A stretch of 14,560 bases of DNA from Anaerolineaceae bacterium. GTDB lineage: Bacteria; Chloroflexota; Anaerolineae; Anaerolineales; Anaerolineaceae. The DNA is taken from NCBI GenBank assembly GCA_021107195.1, contig JAIOTF010000208.1, forward strand, positions 1-14,560. The letters are read 5' to 3'. Below, one piece after another: positions 1 through 7,022 of the stretch (the first letter of the stretch is position 1; each line of letters begins with the position of its first letter). The notes under the pieces are model-generated. The model made no database searches. It was not told where the DNA came from and saw nothing but the letters and a program-made list of their open reading frames with translations. A program made the position numbers and the translations under genes.

Positions 1-870
1 CATGACCATCTCTATTTCTATCCGCCCGAACCTTATGCTTCTCAGGATCATGACCTGCGTCTGGATTCTGTGGAGGCGGCAATCCATGAGCTGAAATATT
101 TTAAGCGAGCTGGTGGAAATGCTTTGGTTGAAATGACCACGACGGAGATGGAGCGTGACCCGGAAAAGCTGAAGACAATTTCCCGGATCGCAGGGGTGCA
201 TGTCATTGCTGCGACGGGGTACAACAAAGGTAAATTCAGTGAAGCATTTGTCAAAGACAAGTCTGTCGAACAACTGGCGCGGGAGGAAATCCAGGACTTG
301 ATGGTGGGGATGGATGGCACAGACATCCGGGCCGGACTGATCAAAGCTTCCAGCGGGTTGAATGCAATTTCTGCTGCTGAGCAGAAACTGTTTGAAGCGG
401 CGATCATCGCTCACCGGGAAACGGGTGCGCCTGTTTCTACGCACACCGAAAAAGGATCGATGGCGCTGGAACAAATTGCAATACTCAAGGATGGCGGCGT
501 TGATCCGCAACATATTCTCATTGGGCATTCCGACCTCAACATGGATTGGGAGTATTTTCTGGCAGTAGCCGAAACGGGCGTAATGATTGGGTTTGACCAG
601 ATTGGGAAAGAGAAATATGCATCTGATGCGGTGAGAATTGACTTCATCAAGCGCTTGATTGCCGCGGGATATGGCAAGCAAATCATGCTATCGATGGACC
701 TGGCGCGGCGTTCGAATTGGCCGAGTTTTGGTTTTGGGTATGGCCCTGGGTTAACTTATATCCTGTGGCGGTTTGTGCCCTGGATGCTGCAATCTGGTGT
801 TTCTGAATCCGAAGTAGAGGATATGTTGGTGAATAATCCTGCGAAAGCATTTGCCTGGTCAGGGGAGTAA
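1..870 (+). CDS. Phosphotriesterase-family metal-dependent hydrolase (5' end outside window)
   Basis: This is the 3' part (289 codons visible) of a phosphotriesterase/PHP-type amidohydrolase, a cytoplasmic TIM-barrel enzyme with a binuclear metal centre. The frame is open from base 1 and starts with His-Asp-His-Leu, the family's first metal-binding HxH motif, so probably only a few dozen N-terminal residues are missing. The other expected ligands appear in order. In fragment numbering these are the bridging lysine in GLIKASSG (K115), His in VSTHTEKG (H148), His in LIGHSD (H176) and Asp in LSMD (D233). The spacing is normal and the stop is TAA. Family members act as lactonases, esterases or phosphotriesterases, and the true substrate cannot be told from sequence. 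The convergent neighbour and the terminator just downstream show that it ends its transcription unit. Confidence 0.9.
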   Translation, partial: HDHLYFYPPEPYASQDHDLRLDSVEAAIHELKYFKRAGGNALVEMTTTEMERDPEKLKTISRIAGVHVIAATGYNKGKFSEAFVKDKSVEQLAREEIQDLMVGMDGTDIRAGLIKASSGLNAISAAEQKLFEAAIIAHRETGAPVSTHTEKGSMALEQIAILKDGGVDPQHILIGHSDLNMDWEYFLAVAETGVMIGFDQIGKEKYASDAVRIDFIKRLIAAGYGKQIMLSMDLARRSNWPSFGFGYGPGLTYILWRFVPWMLQSGVSESEVEDMLVNNPAKAFAWSGE

Positions 871-889
871 CAGGAGTTGCGTGTAGTTT

Positions 890-936
890 AACACTCCCTT
901 TGGATCGAATTCGATCCAAAGGGAGTGTTTGTTTTG
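890..936 (+). terminator. Perfect 40-bp palindrome with T-rich tail; terminator between convergent genes
   Basis: Bases 890-929 form a perfect inverted repeat with two 20-bp arms meeting at GAATTC, with no mismatch. On the plus strand TTTGTTTTG follows directly. It lies 20 bp after the stop of the hydrolase and about 35 bp beyond the stop of the opposing glycosyltransferase. It probably terminates the plus-strand gene and may stop minus-strand transcription too, although there is no clear T-run on that side. Confidence 0.85.
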
Positions 937-963
937 TAAATGCTCGAATTATGAACGTTTTGT

Positions 964-1899
964 TCAGTCCTGTTTTGAAACGCCTTTGACGATGTACACC
1001 GGGCGGCCTTTGGTTTGTTGGAAGATGTAGCCAATGTAAATGCCCAGAATGCCCTGGGAAATCATCAAGCTGCCGCCAGTGATGAGCAGGATGAACATCA
1101 AGGAACTCCATCCTGGTGCGAGGTTGGCGACATCTCCGCGCACCCAGAAATTCAGGACGTAGATCATTTCTCCCAATGCAAGCACGAGAAAGAGAACGCC
1201 GATCGACAGGCTGATATAGATTGGCACCATTGAAAATGAGAAGACAGCATTCATACCAAGCCCCAACATTTTGCGGAGCGAATACTTTGAGTGTCCGGCC
1301 AAACGGTCAGGCGGTTGGAAGGGGAGGATGATGCTTTTGAAGCCAACCCAGGCCACCATGCCCCTTAGGAAACGATGATATTCGGGCATGGCCTGCAATT
1401 TCTCCACGACTTGTCTGGAAAGCAGGCGGAAATCGGCGCCATCAGGCTGAATGTGAGTATTGCTGATGGAATTGATCAGGCGGTAGAAGGCGGAAGAAGT
1501 AAGCCGTTTGAATGAAATGGAGTGGTTTTCACTGACCCTTTCGGTCAGAACAATATCGTAGCCATTCTCTGCCAGCCGCAGCATTTCGGGAATCATTTCC
1601 GGGGGGTGCTGTCCATCGCCATCCATGCTGATGGCGTAATCTGACCTGGAATAGTCCAGTCCGGCTGTCAGGGCAGCCTGGTGACCAAAATTCCGCGACA
1701 GTTCAATGACTGTTACAGCATCGTGGGCAGCGGCTAATTCCTGCAACTGATGCTGGGTTTGGTCGCTGGAGCCATCATTGACAAAGATGAGCTGAAAGTC
1801 ATAAGGCAGCGGAGAAATGGCTGCTTGAAGTTGTTCGAAAAATGAAAAAATAGCTTCATCTTCGTTAAAAAATGGTACGATTATGTCAACACTGGTCAT
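964..1899 (-). CDS. Membrane-anchored GT2 glycosyltransferase, DPM1/GtrB-like
   Basis: A 311-aa family 2 glycosyltransferase of the polyprenyl-phosphate sugar transferase type (dolichol-phosphate mannose synthase / GtrB / YkoT group). These move a nucleotide-sugar residue onto a lipid carrier at the inner face of the membrane. The GT-A domain shows VPFFNEDE (res 8-15), NDGSSDQT (41-48), the metal-binding DGD in SMDGDGQHPPE (91-101), GADFRLLSR (154-162) and GHSKYSLRKM (202-211). Two hydrophobic segments (about 217-248 and 265-293) form the usual C-terminal membrane anchor. The ATG at 1899 has GGAGTGG nine bases upstream, which supports this start. It stands alone between a terminator and a gene remnant. 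A role in envelope glycan decoration is inferred from family, and the sugar donor is unknown. Confidence 0.92.
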   Translation of the reverse strand: MTSVDIIVPFFNEDEAIFSFFEQLQAAISPLPYDFQLIFVNDGSSDQTQHQLQELAAAHDAVTVIELSRNFGHQAALTAGLDYSRSDYAISMDGDGQHPPEMIPEMLRLAENGYDIVLTERVSENHSISFKRLTSSAFYRLINSISNTHIQPDGADFRLLSRQVVEKLQAMPEYHRFLRGMVAWVGFKSIILPFQPPDRLAGHSKYSLRKMLGLGMNAVFSFSMVPIYISLSIGVLFLVLALGEMIYVLNFWVRGDVANLAPGWSSLMFILLITGGSLMISQGILGIYIGYIFQQTKGRPVYIVKGVSKQD

Positions 1900-1943
1900 C
1901 GGTAAATTCCACTCCGGTATCCATTTGAGAATTTGGTGTAAAT

Positions 1944-1949
1944 ATTATA
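1944..1949 (-). promoter_or_regulatory. Possible -10 box for the GT2 gene
   Basis: Read on the minus strand, 1949-1944 is a perfect TATAAT about 45 bases upstream of the glycosyltransferase start, in an AT-rich stretch. No good -35 hexamer is seen at the right distance, so this is a weak call. Confidence 0.3.
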
Positions 1950-2053
1950 TCTTTAATCTGGGTAGTGAATGGCGACAGAGGATTATTTGAATCAGTTGGC
2001 AAAGATAAACAATCTTTACCGCATAGTGGAAATCGTGATAATGTGATGATTAG

Positions 2054-2266
2054 GTTGATGTCAAGAATTTATGGGTAGAGCCCGTGGATTTGATTGAAGA
2101 ACGCACCACGACATGCTTGCAATATGCACCAGCTGAGGCGCTGCATGTTACCGCAGATTGTGGTTACAGCCAGATAGCACGCTATGCTGCTTTAGGCAAG
2201 ATGGCGAATATGTCGAAAGCCGTTCGAAATGTGCGTGCTTTGAGGGGGCTGGTAACAGTCCGCTAA
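2054..2266 (+). pseudogene. C-terminal remnant of a MetE-like (cobalamin-independent methionine synthase family) methyltransferase
   Basis: An open stretch of about 70 codons reads VDVKNLWVEP..., then QYAPAEALHVTADCGYSQ and ends with KAVRNVRALRG before TAA. This resembles the last part of MetE/UROD-superfamily methyltransferases: the VDVKS-x-x-VE strand, the helix before the yvPxErL segment, the zinc-ligand cysteine in the (P)DCG motif, and the closing helix ending in a conserved Arg. A TAG lies directly before the first homologous residue, and I find no homologous sequence in any frame further upstream, where the glycosyltransferase promoter region begins. The catalytic barrel is therefore lost, which makes this a decayed 3' fragment. 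A GTG at 2084 could open a 60-aa ORF but has no convincing ribosome binding site. Confidence 0.68.
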
Positions 2267-2307
2267 TTATGGAATTTAATCAATGATGAGAGGGTGATTG
2301 AAATAAC

Positions 2308-2892
2308 ATGGTTAATAAAGCTTGGGTTCGAATAATTCCTGCTGAAGAAGGTGACGATACATTACAACGGGCATACGCAGCTTGTGTTGATCCCCAGACG
2401 GGTGAGCCAGCTCATATTCTTGGTGTGCAGAGCGCAAATCCCCAAGCCATGCTTGATCATCTGGCGCTTTACCGGACGTTGATGTATGGTCCTTCGCCGC
2501 TGAAACGCCGCCAGCGAGAGATGATCGCTTTAGTGGTCTCATCGGTCAATGCATGCGTTTACTGAATGAACCATCACGGAGAGGCTCTCCAACGATTGGT
2601 CAAAGATGCAGCCTGGGTGGAGGCCCTGGCGAGGGATTATCAACAGGCTGATCTTTCTGATGCAGAGCATGCGATGCTGGATTTTGCTGACAAATTGGCG
2701 CGTACTCCTGAGAATATCCAATATGAGGATCATTTGCGCCTGCGTGAGGCTGGTTTTGGGGATAGAGCAATTCTGGACATGGCGCAGATCATTGCATACT
2801 TCTCTTTTGTGAATCGCATGGCATTGGGTTTGGGTGTGCAGCTCGAAGAATATTGGAAGTCCGGAACGTTTGACTTGCTTGGAACGGAATAA
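2308..2892 (+). CDS. AhpD-like peroxidase, candidate selenoprotein with in-frame UGA (CxxU redox centre)
   Basis: Read through the TGA at 2563-2565, this is a 194-aa protein of the carboxymuconolactone decarboxylase/AhpD superfamily, in the 'peroxidase-related enzyme' group. Members reduce peroxides or disulfides through a CxxC pair and a nearby histidine. The N-terminal part carries the family pattern: DPQTGEPAHILGVQS at 28-42, then GPSPLKRRQREMIALVVSSVNAC ending at C83. Next come V84-Y85, the TGA codon (residue 86) and MNHHGEAL. TGA thus replaces the second cysteine of CxxC, with H90 four residues later as expected. The remaining 108 codons are open and match the family to the end (LSDAEHAMLDFADKLARTP, LREAGFGDRAILD, YFSFVNRMALGLGV). 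AGGGTG at 2291-2296 precedes the ATG. A SECIS-like hairpin follows the TGA. A TGC-to-TGA nonsense mutation is the main alternative, because neighbouring genes are decayed. The Sec genes selA, selB, selC and selD are not in the window. Confidence 0.8.
2570..2600 (+). promoter_or_regulatory. Bacterial SECIS-like hairpin just after the in-frame UGA
   Basis: The transcript can fold with GGAGA (2578-2582) pairing TCTCC (2586-2590) around the loop GGC. Below an internal loop (2576-2577 / 2591-2593), TC (2574-2575) pairs with GA (2594-2595). After one bulged T (2596), ACCA (2570-2573) pairs with TGGT (2597-2600). The loop begins 17 nt after the TGA and its first two bases are G. Both fit published bacterial SECIS rules: an apical loop about 16-37 nt after UGA with a G in its first two positions. 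The element lies inside the coding sequence, as bacterial SECIS elements do. It was folded by eye and no energy was calculated. Confidence 0.65.
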
Positions 2893-2984
2893 TAATGGAA
2901 CGTAACCAGAGGTTGGCGCCTGCAAGATGCGGTTTTGCAGAGAAGAGATTCACGATCTTGAAGTTCAACGGATAAGGTGGAAAG

Positions 2985-3554
2985 ATGAATGAGAAAATGG
3001 AATTCCCGTATGCTTTTATTGATGAATTGCTGATCTCACAGGAAGAAATTGAAGAGCGAATACGAGTTCTGGGGGAACAGATCACTGAAGATTATCGGGA
3101 TTCAGAGAATCTGCTCTTGCTGGGCTTATTGCGCGGCAGCGTGATGTTCATTACGGATCTGATGAAGCATATTCGCCGGCCGATGACGATGGATTTTATG
3201 TCCGTTTCTTCATATGCCGGCTCGGAATCAAGCGGGTTTGTGCGCATAGATTCGGATCATAAGACGAATATTTACGGGTGGGATGTGATCCTGATTGATG
3301 ATATTGTCGACAGTGGTTATACGATCCACACAGTGCGAAAATTATTACTGGAGCGAAAGCCCAAGAGCTTGAAGGTTTGTGCGCTGCTGGACAAACCTGA
3401 GCGGCATAAACTTGATGTTCAGATCGATTATTGCGGGTTTACGATCGAGGATCATTTTGTGGTGGGGTATGGACTGGATATTGATGAGAAGGGAAGAAAC
3501 CTGCCGTATATTGCAACGGTTGACTTGGAGAAATATCACCAATTATACGGGTGA
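2985..3554 (+). CDS. hpt: Hypoxanthine phosphoribosyltransferase
   Basis: A 189-aa purine salvage enzyme that joins hypoxanthine or guanine to PRPP to give IMP or GMP in the cytoplasm. Its length is normal for bacterial Hpt. Visible signatures are the LRGS loop (49-52), the flexible loop SYAGS (76-80), the PRPP-binding motif VILIDDIVDSGYT (101-113), the base-contacting DKPER (136-140) and the C-terminal VVGYGLDIDEKGRNLP (159-174). The ATG at 2985 has AAGGTGG six bases upstream. It starts 92 bp after the AhpD-like gene on the same strand, so co-transcription is possible but not shown. Unlike the fragments on either side, it seems fully intact. Confidence 0.95.
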   Translation: MNEKMEFPYAFIDELLISQEEIEERIRVLGEQITEDYRDSENLLLLGLLRGSVMFITDLMKHIRRPMTMDFMSVSSYAGSESSGFVRIDSDHKTNIYGWDVILIDDIVDSGYTIHTVRKLLLERKPKSLKVCALLDKPERHKLDVQIDYCGFTIEDHFVVGYGLDIDEKGRNLPYIATVDLEKYHQLYG

Positions 3555-3769
3555 TCGGACAAGCGCATTAAGATGGTACAAACCAGCATCCTTCCCAAAA
3601 TGGGTGCCGGATTTTTTAAGCTAACAGGTTTGCATCATGTATTCTTTATCAAGTAGTCAGGGAATGAATAAGCGGTCGACGTTGCTTTTTCCCTAATCCT
3701 TTTGAAGAATCAGGGCAGCTGTTATTGACTTTCACAGGTTTTTATTGTAAGTTGGATACAAGCAGAGGT

Positions 3770-4818
3770 ATGTCTGATGAGGTTATGTTGCAACAGGCAG
3801 AGGTGCAGCAAGAAGCTGACCATGTCACCGTAGATGTGGTGTGATCGTTGACCAGTATCAAGTGGGGGACTGGATTGACGCAGGTTTGGTGCAAGATGTA
3901 ACTGATCTGGTAGCGGGTTGGCCGGATCGTCATTTTACGACCAGTTTTTCATCTGTTACGGATCGTGAGGGCAGTCAATTTTTCATCCCTGTGAATGCAG
4001 ATGTGTACCTCATGCTGGTGAATAAAAAGGCATTGCCTTATTTGCCGGATGGTGCAGATGTACAGTCGTTGACATGGGAAGAATTTGCACAGTGGGCAAT
4101 CAGGATCGCCGAAGGGGAAGGCGTGGGGAAGACCGCGGTGACGGGGTCGCCGCGTAGATATTGGATTTACCAGTTTGGCAGCACTGCGCTTGCCTATGGC
4201 GCAGGGTTCCCGGATTTCAATTCTGCTGCTGCCAAGGAAGCATGGGCACTTTGGGCAGAGATTGGCGCTGCGGATGGATTTATCCCCGATGTGAAGAAAA
4301 TGGAAACTGTTGTGGATGTGATGCAGCGCGAGGAAGCGTGGTTGACGCTGCTGCATTGCACACAGGTTGCGCCAGTGTATGCCCTCAAAGAGGGTCAATT
4401 GATAGTGGCGCCAATGCCGCGCGGGCCAGCCGGGATCGGAAGTGTAGCGGGGTTTAGCGGTCTGGCCTTGCTGGCTGGGGCGCCAAATCAGGCAGGAGCA
4501 GACGCCTTTATGGCATATCTGACAAGCCCGGAAGTGCAAGTGAAGATTGAGAAAGGTACCAATGGATTGGTCCCGACGGTTATCGAAGCGGGACTCATTG
4601 CCGGTGAAGATGCGCAAGGGCAGGTGATGGCTGCCGGTATTAAAGTTTTGGAATTGGGGGTGGTATCAGGAATCCCGGCCGGGGAGTATCAGGATTGGGG
4701 CGCAGTAAAACAGATTTTTGATGACGCATTCATTAAAATTGTTTTGAATAGCCGGGGTGAACTGAACGAATCAGCGTTGGAGGATTCAGCAGAACTACTG
4801 GAGGAGCTGCGAAAATAG
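3770..4818 (+). pseudogene. ABC transporter extracellular solute-binding protein, N-terminally degraded
   Basis: From 3841 a 325-codon frame encodes most of a family 1 (sugar-type) solute-binding protein. It has a VDQYQVGDWIDAGLVQDVTDL hinge region, then FFIPVNADVYLMLVNKKAL, LTWEEFAQWAIRIA, a WALWAEIG helix and the C-terminal FMAYLTSPEVQVKIEKGTNG-type segment. It has no signal peptide or lipobox, and the GTG at 3841 has no ribosome binding site. In a different frame, 3770-3841 encodes MSDEVMLQQAEVQQEADHVTVDVV followed by TGA. This resembles the first helix and strand of such proteins, where the N-lobe normally begins. The two parts are out of phase at about 3838-3844, and residues normally lying between them also appear to be missing. 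No permease or ATPase genes are nearby. I judge it to be a dead binding-protein gene. An artefactual frameshift cannot by itself supply the missing leader. Confidence 0.68.
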
Positions 4819-4856
4819 AATATTCTTTCCGCATTCAAATCAGCTTTTTTCCAAAG

Positions 4857-4895
4857 AAACAAAGGGAGTGATGCTGCTTCTCTTTGTTTTTAGGT
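4857..4895 (+). terminator. Rho-independent terminator after the solute-binding protein remnant
   Basis: AAACAAAGGGAG (4857-4868) pairs with 4878-4889 to form a 12-bp stem with two G-T pairs and a 9-nt loop. The descending arm runs into TTTTT and a further T-rich stretch. It sits 38 bp after the stop at 4818. Confidence 0.75.
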
Positions 4896-5018
4896 TTTCG
4901 GCCGGGTATGATCTGGTGCGAATAAGTGGATTATTTCGGTCTGCTATGTTTTTTGCTGGTGAATGGTAAAATAAATGCCAGGACCTGCGACGGCCTGATT
5001 GGATCACGAGGAGGTGGA

Positions 5019-6188
5019 ATGCAATATCGGAACTTTGGGAAACTGGGTTGGAAACCCTCGGCGCTTGGATTTGGTGTGATGCGCCTGCCGGTATTGGATA
5101 ATCTTCCTGCCAGGATTGATGAAAGTCAGGCAAGCAGCATGCTGCATTACGCTATTGATCAGGGGGTCAATTATCTTGACACTGCATATCCCTATCATCG
5201 CGGACAGAGCGAAGTCTTTTTAGGCGAAGCCTTGAAAGGCGGTTATCGCGAGAAGGTGAAGCTGGCAACAAAACTTCCTTCCTGGATGATTGAGACATCA
5301 ACCGATTTCGACCGGTATTTCTTTGAGCAGTTGGAAAAATTACAGACAGATCATATTGATTTTTATCTTTTACATGCTTTGAAGCGTGAATGGTGGGATA
5401 ACCTGTTTCAGCTTGGTGTCCTTGAATGGGCTGAAAAGAAAATTGCAGAAGGAAAGATCGGTTACCTGGGGTTTTCTTTTCATGATACATATCCCGTATT
5501 CAAAGATATCGTCGATGCATATGATGGCTGGTCTTTTTGTCAAATTCAGTATAACTATATGGATATTAAATATCAGGCCGGGAAACGCGGCTTGAAGTAT
5601 GCTGCAGAAAAAGGGCTGGGTGTGGTCATTATGGAGCCTCTTCGCGGCGGTTTGCTCGCCAAGAACCCGCCTCCACCCGCAGTGGCAAAGCATTATGATG
5701 GAATGGATGTCAAGCGCACGCCAACGGATTGGGCTTTGCAGTGGCTGTGGAATCAACCTGAAGTATCGGTAGTGTTGAGTGGTATGAGTACCATGGCCCA
5801 TGTGCAAGAGAATGTAGAGAGTGCAAATCAATCCGGCATCGGTGCGCTGCGAGAGGCTGATCATGAGTTCATTGTCAAAATTCAGCGAGCCTATAAAGAC
5901 ATTACGCCGATTCCTTGTACCAATTGCCGGTATTGTGTGCCTTGCCCGGGCGGCATTGACATCCCAACAGTTTTCCGCATCTTCAATGACACCGTTATGT
6001 TTGAAGATTTGAAGCATGGAAAATCACAATATCACTTCCTGAGTGAAGAGCACCGTGCTGATAATTGTGTAGAGTGTGGTTCTTGTGAAGAAAAATGCCC
6101 ACAAGGGATTGCTGTGATCGAATGGCTCAAAGAAGCACATGCGATGCTTGAAGATACCAACCCAAGAGCTGAAGAAAATGCGATTTAA
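5019..6188 (+). CDS. Aldo/keto reductase with C-terminal double 4Fe-4S module
   Basis: A 389-aa oxidoreductase made of an AKR (beta/alpha)8 barrel fused to a ferredoxin-like tail, a form common in anaerobes. The AKR tetrad is visible: D54 and Y59 in LDTAYPYH, K85 in ATKLP and H119 in YLLHA. The tail holds two cysteine groups. C300-C303-C306-C309 lies in PCTNCRYCVPCP, followed by GGIDIP, and C350-C353-C356-C360 lies in CVECGSCEEKCP. Each should carry a 4Fe-4S cluster, suggesting electron exchange with ferredoxin-type partners, although the substrate is unknown. I chose ATG 5019 because GAGGAGG (5008-5014) precedes it and homology begins there (MQYRNFGKLGWKPSALGFG). The frame is open back to 4926, but those codons show no similarity. 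It appears monocistronic, bounded by terminators at 4857 and 6201. Confidence 0.93.
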   Translation: MQYRNFGKLGWKPSALGFGVMRLPVLDNLPARIDESQASSMLHYAIDQGVNYLDTAYPYHRGQSEVFLGEALKGGYREKVKLATKLPSWMIETSTDFDRYFFEQLEKLQTDHIDFYLLHALKREWWDNLFQLGVLEWAEKKIAEGKIGYLGFSFHDTYPVFKDIVDAYDGWSFCQIQYNYMDIKYQAGKRGLKYAAEKGLGVVIMEPLRGGLLAKNPPPPAVAKHYDGMDVKRTPTDWALQWLWNQPEVSVVLSGMSTMAHVQENVESANQSGIGALREADHEFIVKIQRAYKDITPIPCTNCRYCVPCPGGIDIPTVFRIFNDTVMFEDLKHGKSQYHFLSEEHRADNCVECGSCEEKCPQGIAVIEWLKEAHAMLEDTNPRAEENAI

Positions 6189-6200
6189 TTTGTTTGATAG

Positions 6201-6228
6201 ACTGGTTGGCAGAGCCAGCCGGTTTTTT
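6201..6228 (+). terminator. Rho-independent terminator of the aldo/keto reductase gene
   Basis: ACTGGTTGGC (6201-6210) pairs with GCCAGCCGGT (6214-6223) around the loop AGA, with two G-T pairs, and is followed by a run of six T. It lies 12 bp after the stop, in the gap between two convergent genes. Confidence 0.88.
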
Positions 6229-6262
6229 GGGTGATACGATTGGCAATTGGGATATGAAAGGG

Positions 6263-6865
6263 TTAAGTTGTTGGATTGTCCATGCCTGACCATTGATAAG
6301 AATCAGGCAGGTGTAAGCCAAGCCGTTTTAGTAAACGGCTGACAATCATATCTGTCATTTCATCCAAAGATTGTGGGCGATGGTAGAAGACAGGCATTGG
6401 CGGTGCGATGACAGCGCCTGATTTGGCGGCCAGGTCCATCAGTCGGATATGTCCGCGGTGGAGTGGCGTTTCACGCACTGCCAGGATCAGTGGCCGGCCT
6501 TCTTTCAGGCAAACATCAGCGGACCTGGCAATCAGATTATCTGCATGGGCGTTTGCAACTTGAGAGAGGGTCTTAATCGAGCAAGGCAAGATGAGCATAC
6601 CCTGGGTTGAAAACGACCCGGATGCGATAGGTGCAGCGATATTATCTGGTTGGTACACAAAATCTGCCAGGGCTTTGATCTGACCGGGTTCCCAACTGGT
6701 TTCCCGGGAAATGGTCAGGCGAGCAGGTTCGCTGATGATCAGGTGCGTTTCCACATCTGCTTGGTGAAGTAATTCCAAGGCACGGATTCCGAGAATCGCG
6801 CCTGTGGCACCTGTGATTGCCAGGATGATCTTGTGCCTTTGTTGATCTGATCCCATACTGAGCAT
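6263..6865 (-). CDS. ubiX: UbiX/Pad1-family flavin prenyltransferase
   Basis: A 200-aa protein of the UbiX family. These prenylate FMN with dimethylallyl phosphate to make the prenyl-FMN cofactor of UbiD-type decarboxylases. Landmarks in order are the FMN-binding ITGATGA (17-23), ASGSF (81-85), LPCSIKTL (93-100), the RETPLH motif (131-136) and PPMPVFYHRP (155-164). The length matches the family. The ATG at 6865 has AGAGG seven bases upstream. A second in-frame ATG at 6856 is too far from this site. It is convergent with the aldo/keto reductase and divergent from the SDR gene. No UbiD partner is in this window, so its target decarboxylase, and whether it serves quinone or aromatic-acid metabolism, cannot be told. 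Confidence 0.93.
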   Translation of the reverse strand: MLSMGSDQQRHKIILAITGATGAILGIRALELLHQADVETHLIISEPARLTISRETSWEPGQIKALADFVYQPDNIAAPIASGSFSTQGMLILPCSIKTLSQVANAHADNLIARSADVCLKEGRPLILAVRETPLHRGHIRLMDLAAKSGAVIAPPMPVFYHRPQSLDEMTDMIVSRLLKRLGLHLPDSYQWSGMDNPTT

Positions 6866-7022
6866 ATCGGAGCCTCTTTGAATAAGTTGTTTTAGTGCAT
6901 TCTATTAAAATCTACCACACTTGGGTGAGAATTTCTCATTCTTAAAAGAAAAACTGCGGGATGATGCTACACTTAATAAAGGTGTCAATTTCATTTGAGC
7001 ATTGGGGAGGCAGGAGGATAGT

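Noticed and set aside
2308..2565. An 85-aa protein ending at TGA, followed by a separate 108-aa protein starting at ATG 2566
   Set aside because: The two halves form one family-length protein in the same frame, and the break lies in the redox motif itself. The ATG at 2566 has no ribosome binding site of its own. A single gene with recoding, or failing that a nonsense mutation, explains it better.
3573..3656. A 27-aa ORF (MVQTSILPKMGAGFFKLT...) after hpt
   Set aside because: It is too short, has no convincing ribosome binding site and no recognisable similarity. The 3555-3769 gap shows nothing else I can support apart from weak hairpins.
3949..4617. A 222-aa minus-strand open frame opposite the solute-binding protein
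   Set aside because: It is antisense to clear homology, has biased composition (rich in Cys, His, Arg) and no ribosome binding site.
3841..4818. Intact solute-binding protein starting at GTG 3841
   Set aside because: There is no ribosome binding site, no signal peptide and a missing N-lobe start, and a homologous-looking N-terminal piece lies just upstream in another frame.
4926..5018. N-terminal extension of the aldo/keto reductase
   Set aside because: The codons show no similarity, while a strong GAGGAGG at 5008-5014 fits ATG 5019, where homology begins.
5370..6017. A 215-aa minus-strand open frame opposite the aldo/keto reductase
   Set aside because: It lies wholly inside a well-supported gene on the other strand and its translation resembles no protein family.
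7002..7022. TTG 7002 as the start of the SDR gene
   Set aside because: The AGGAGG ribosome binding site at 7012-7017 lies downstream of it and fits TTG 7023.
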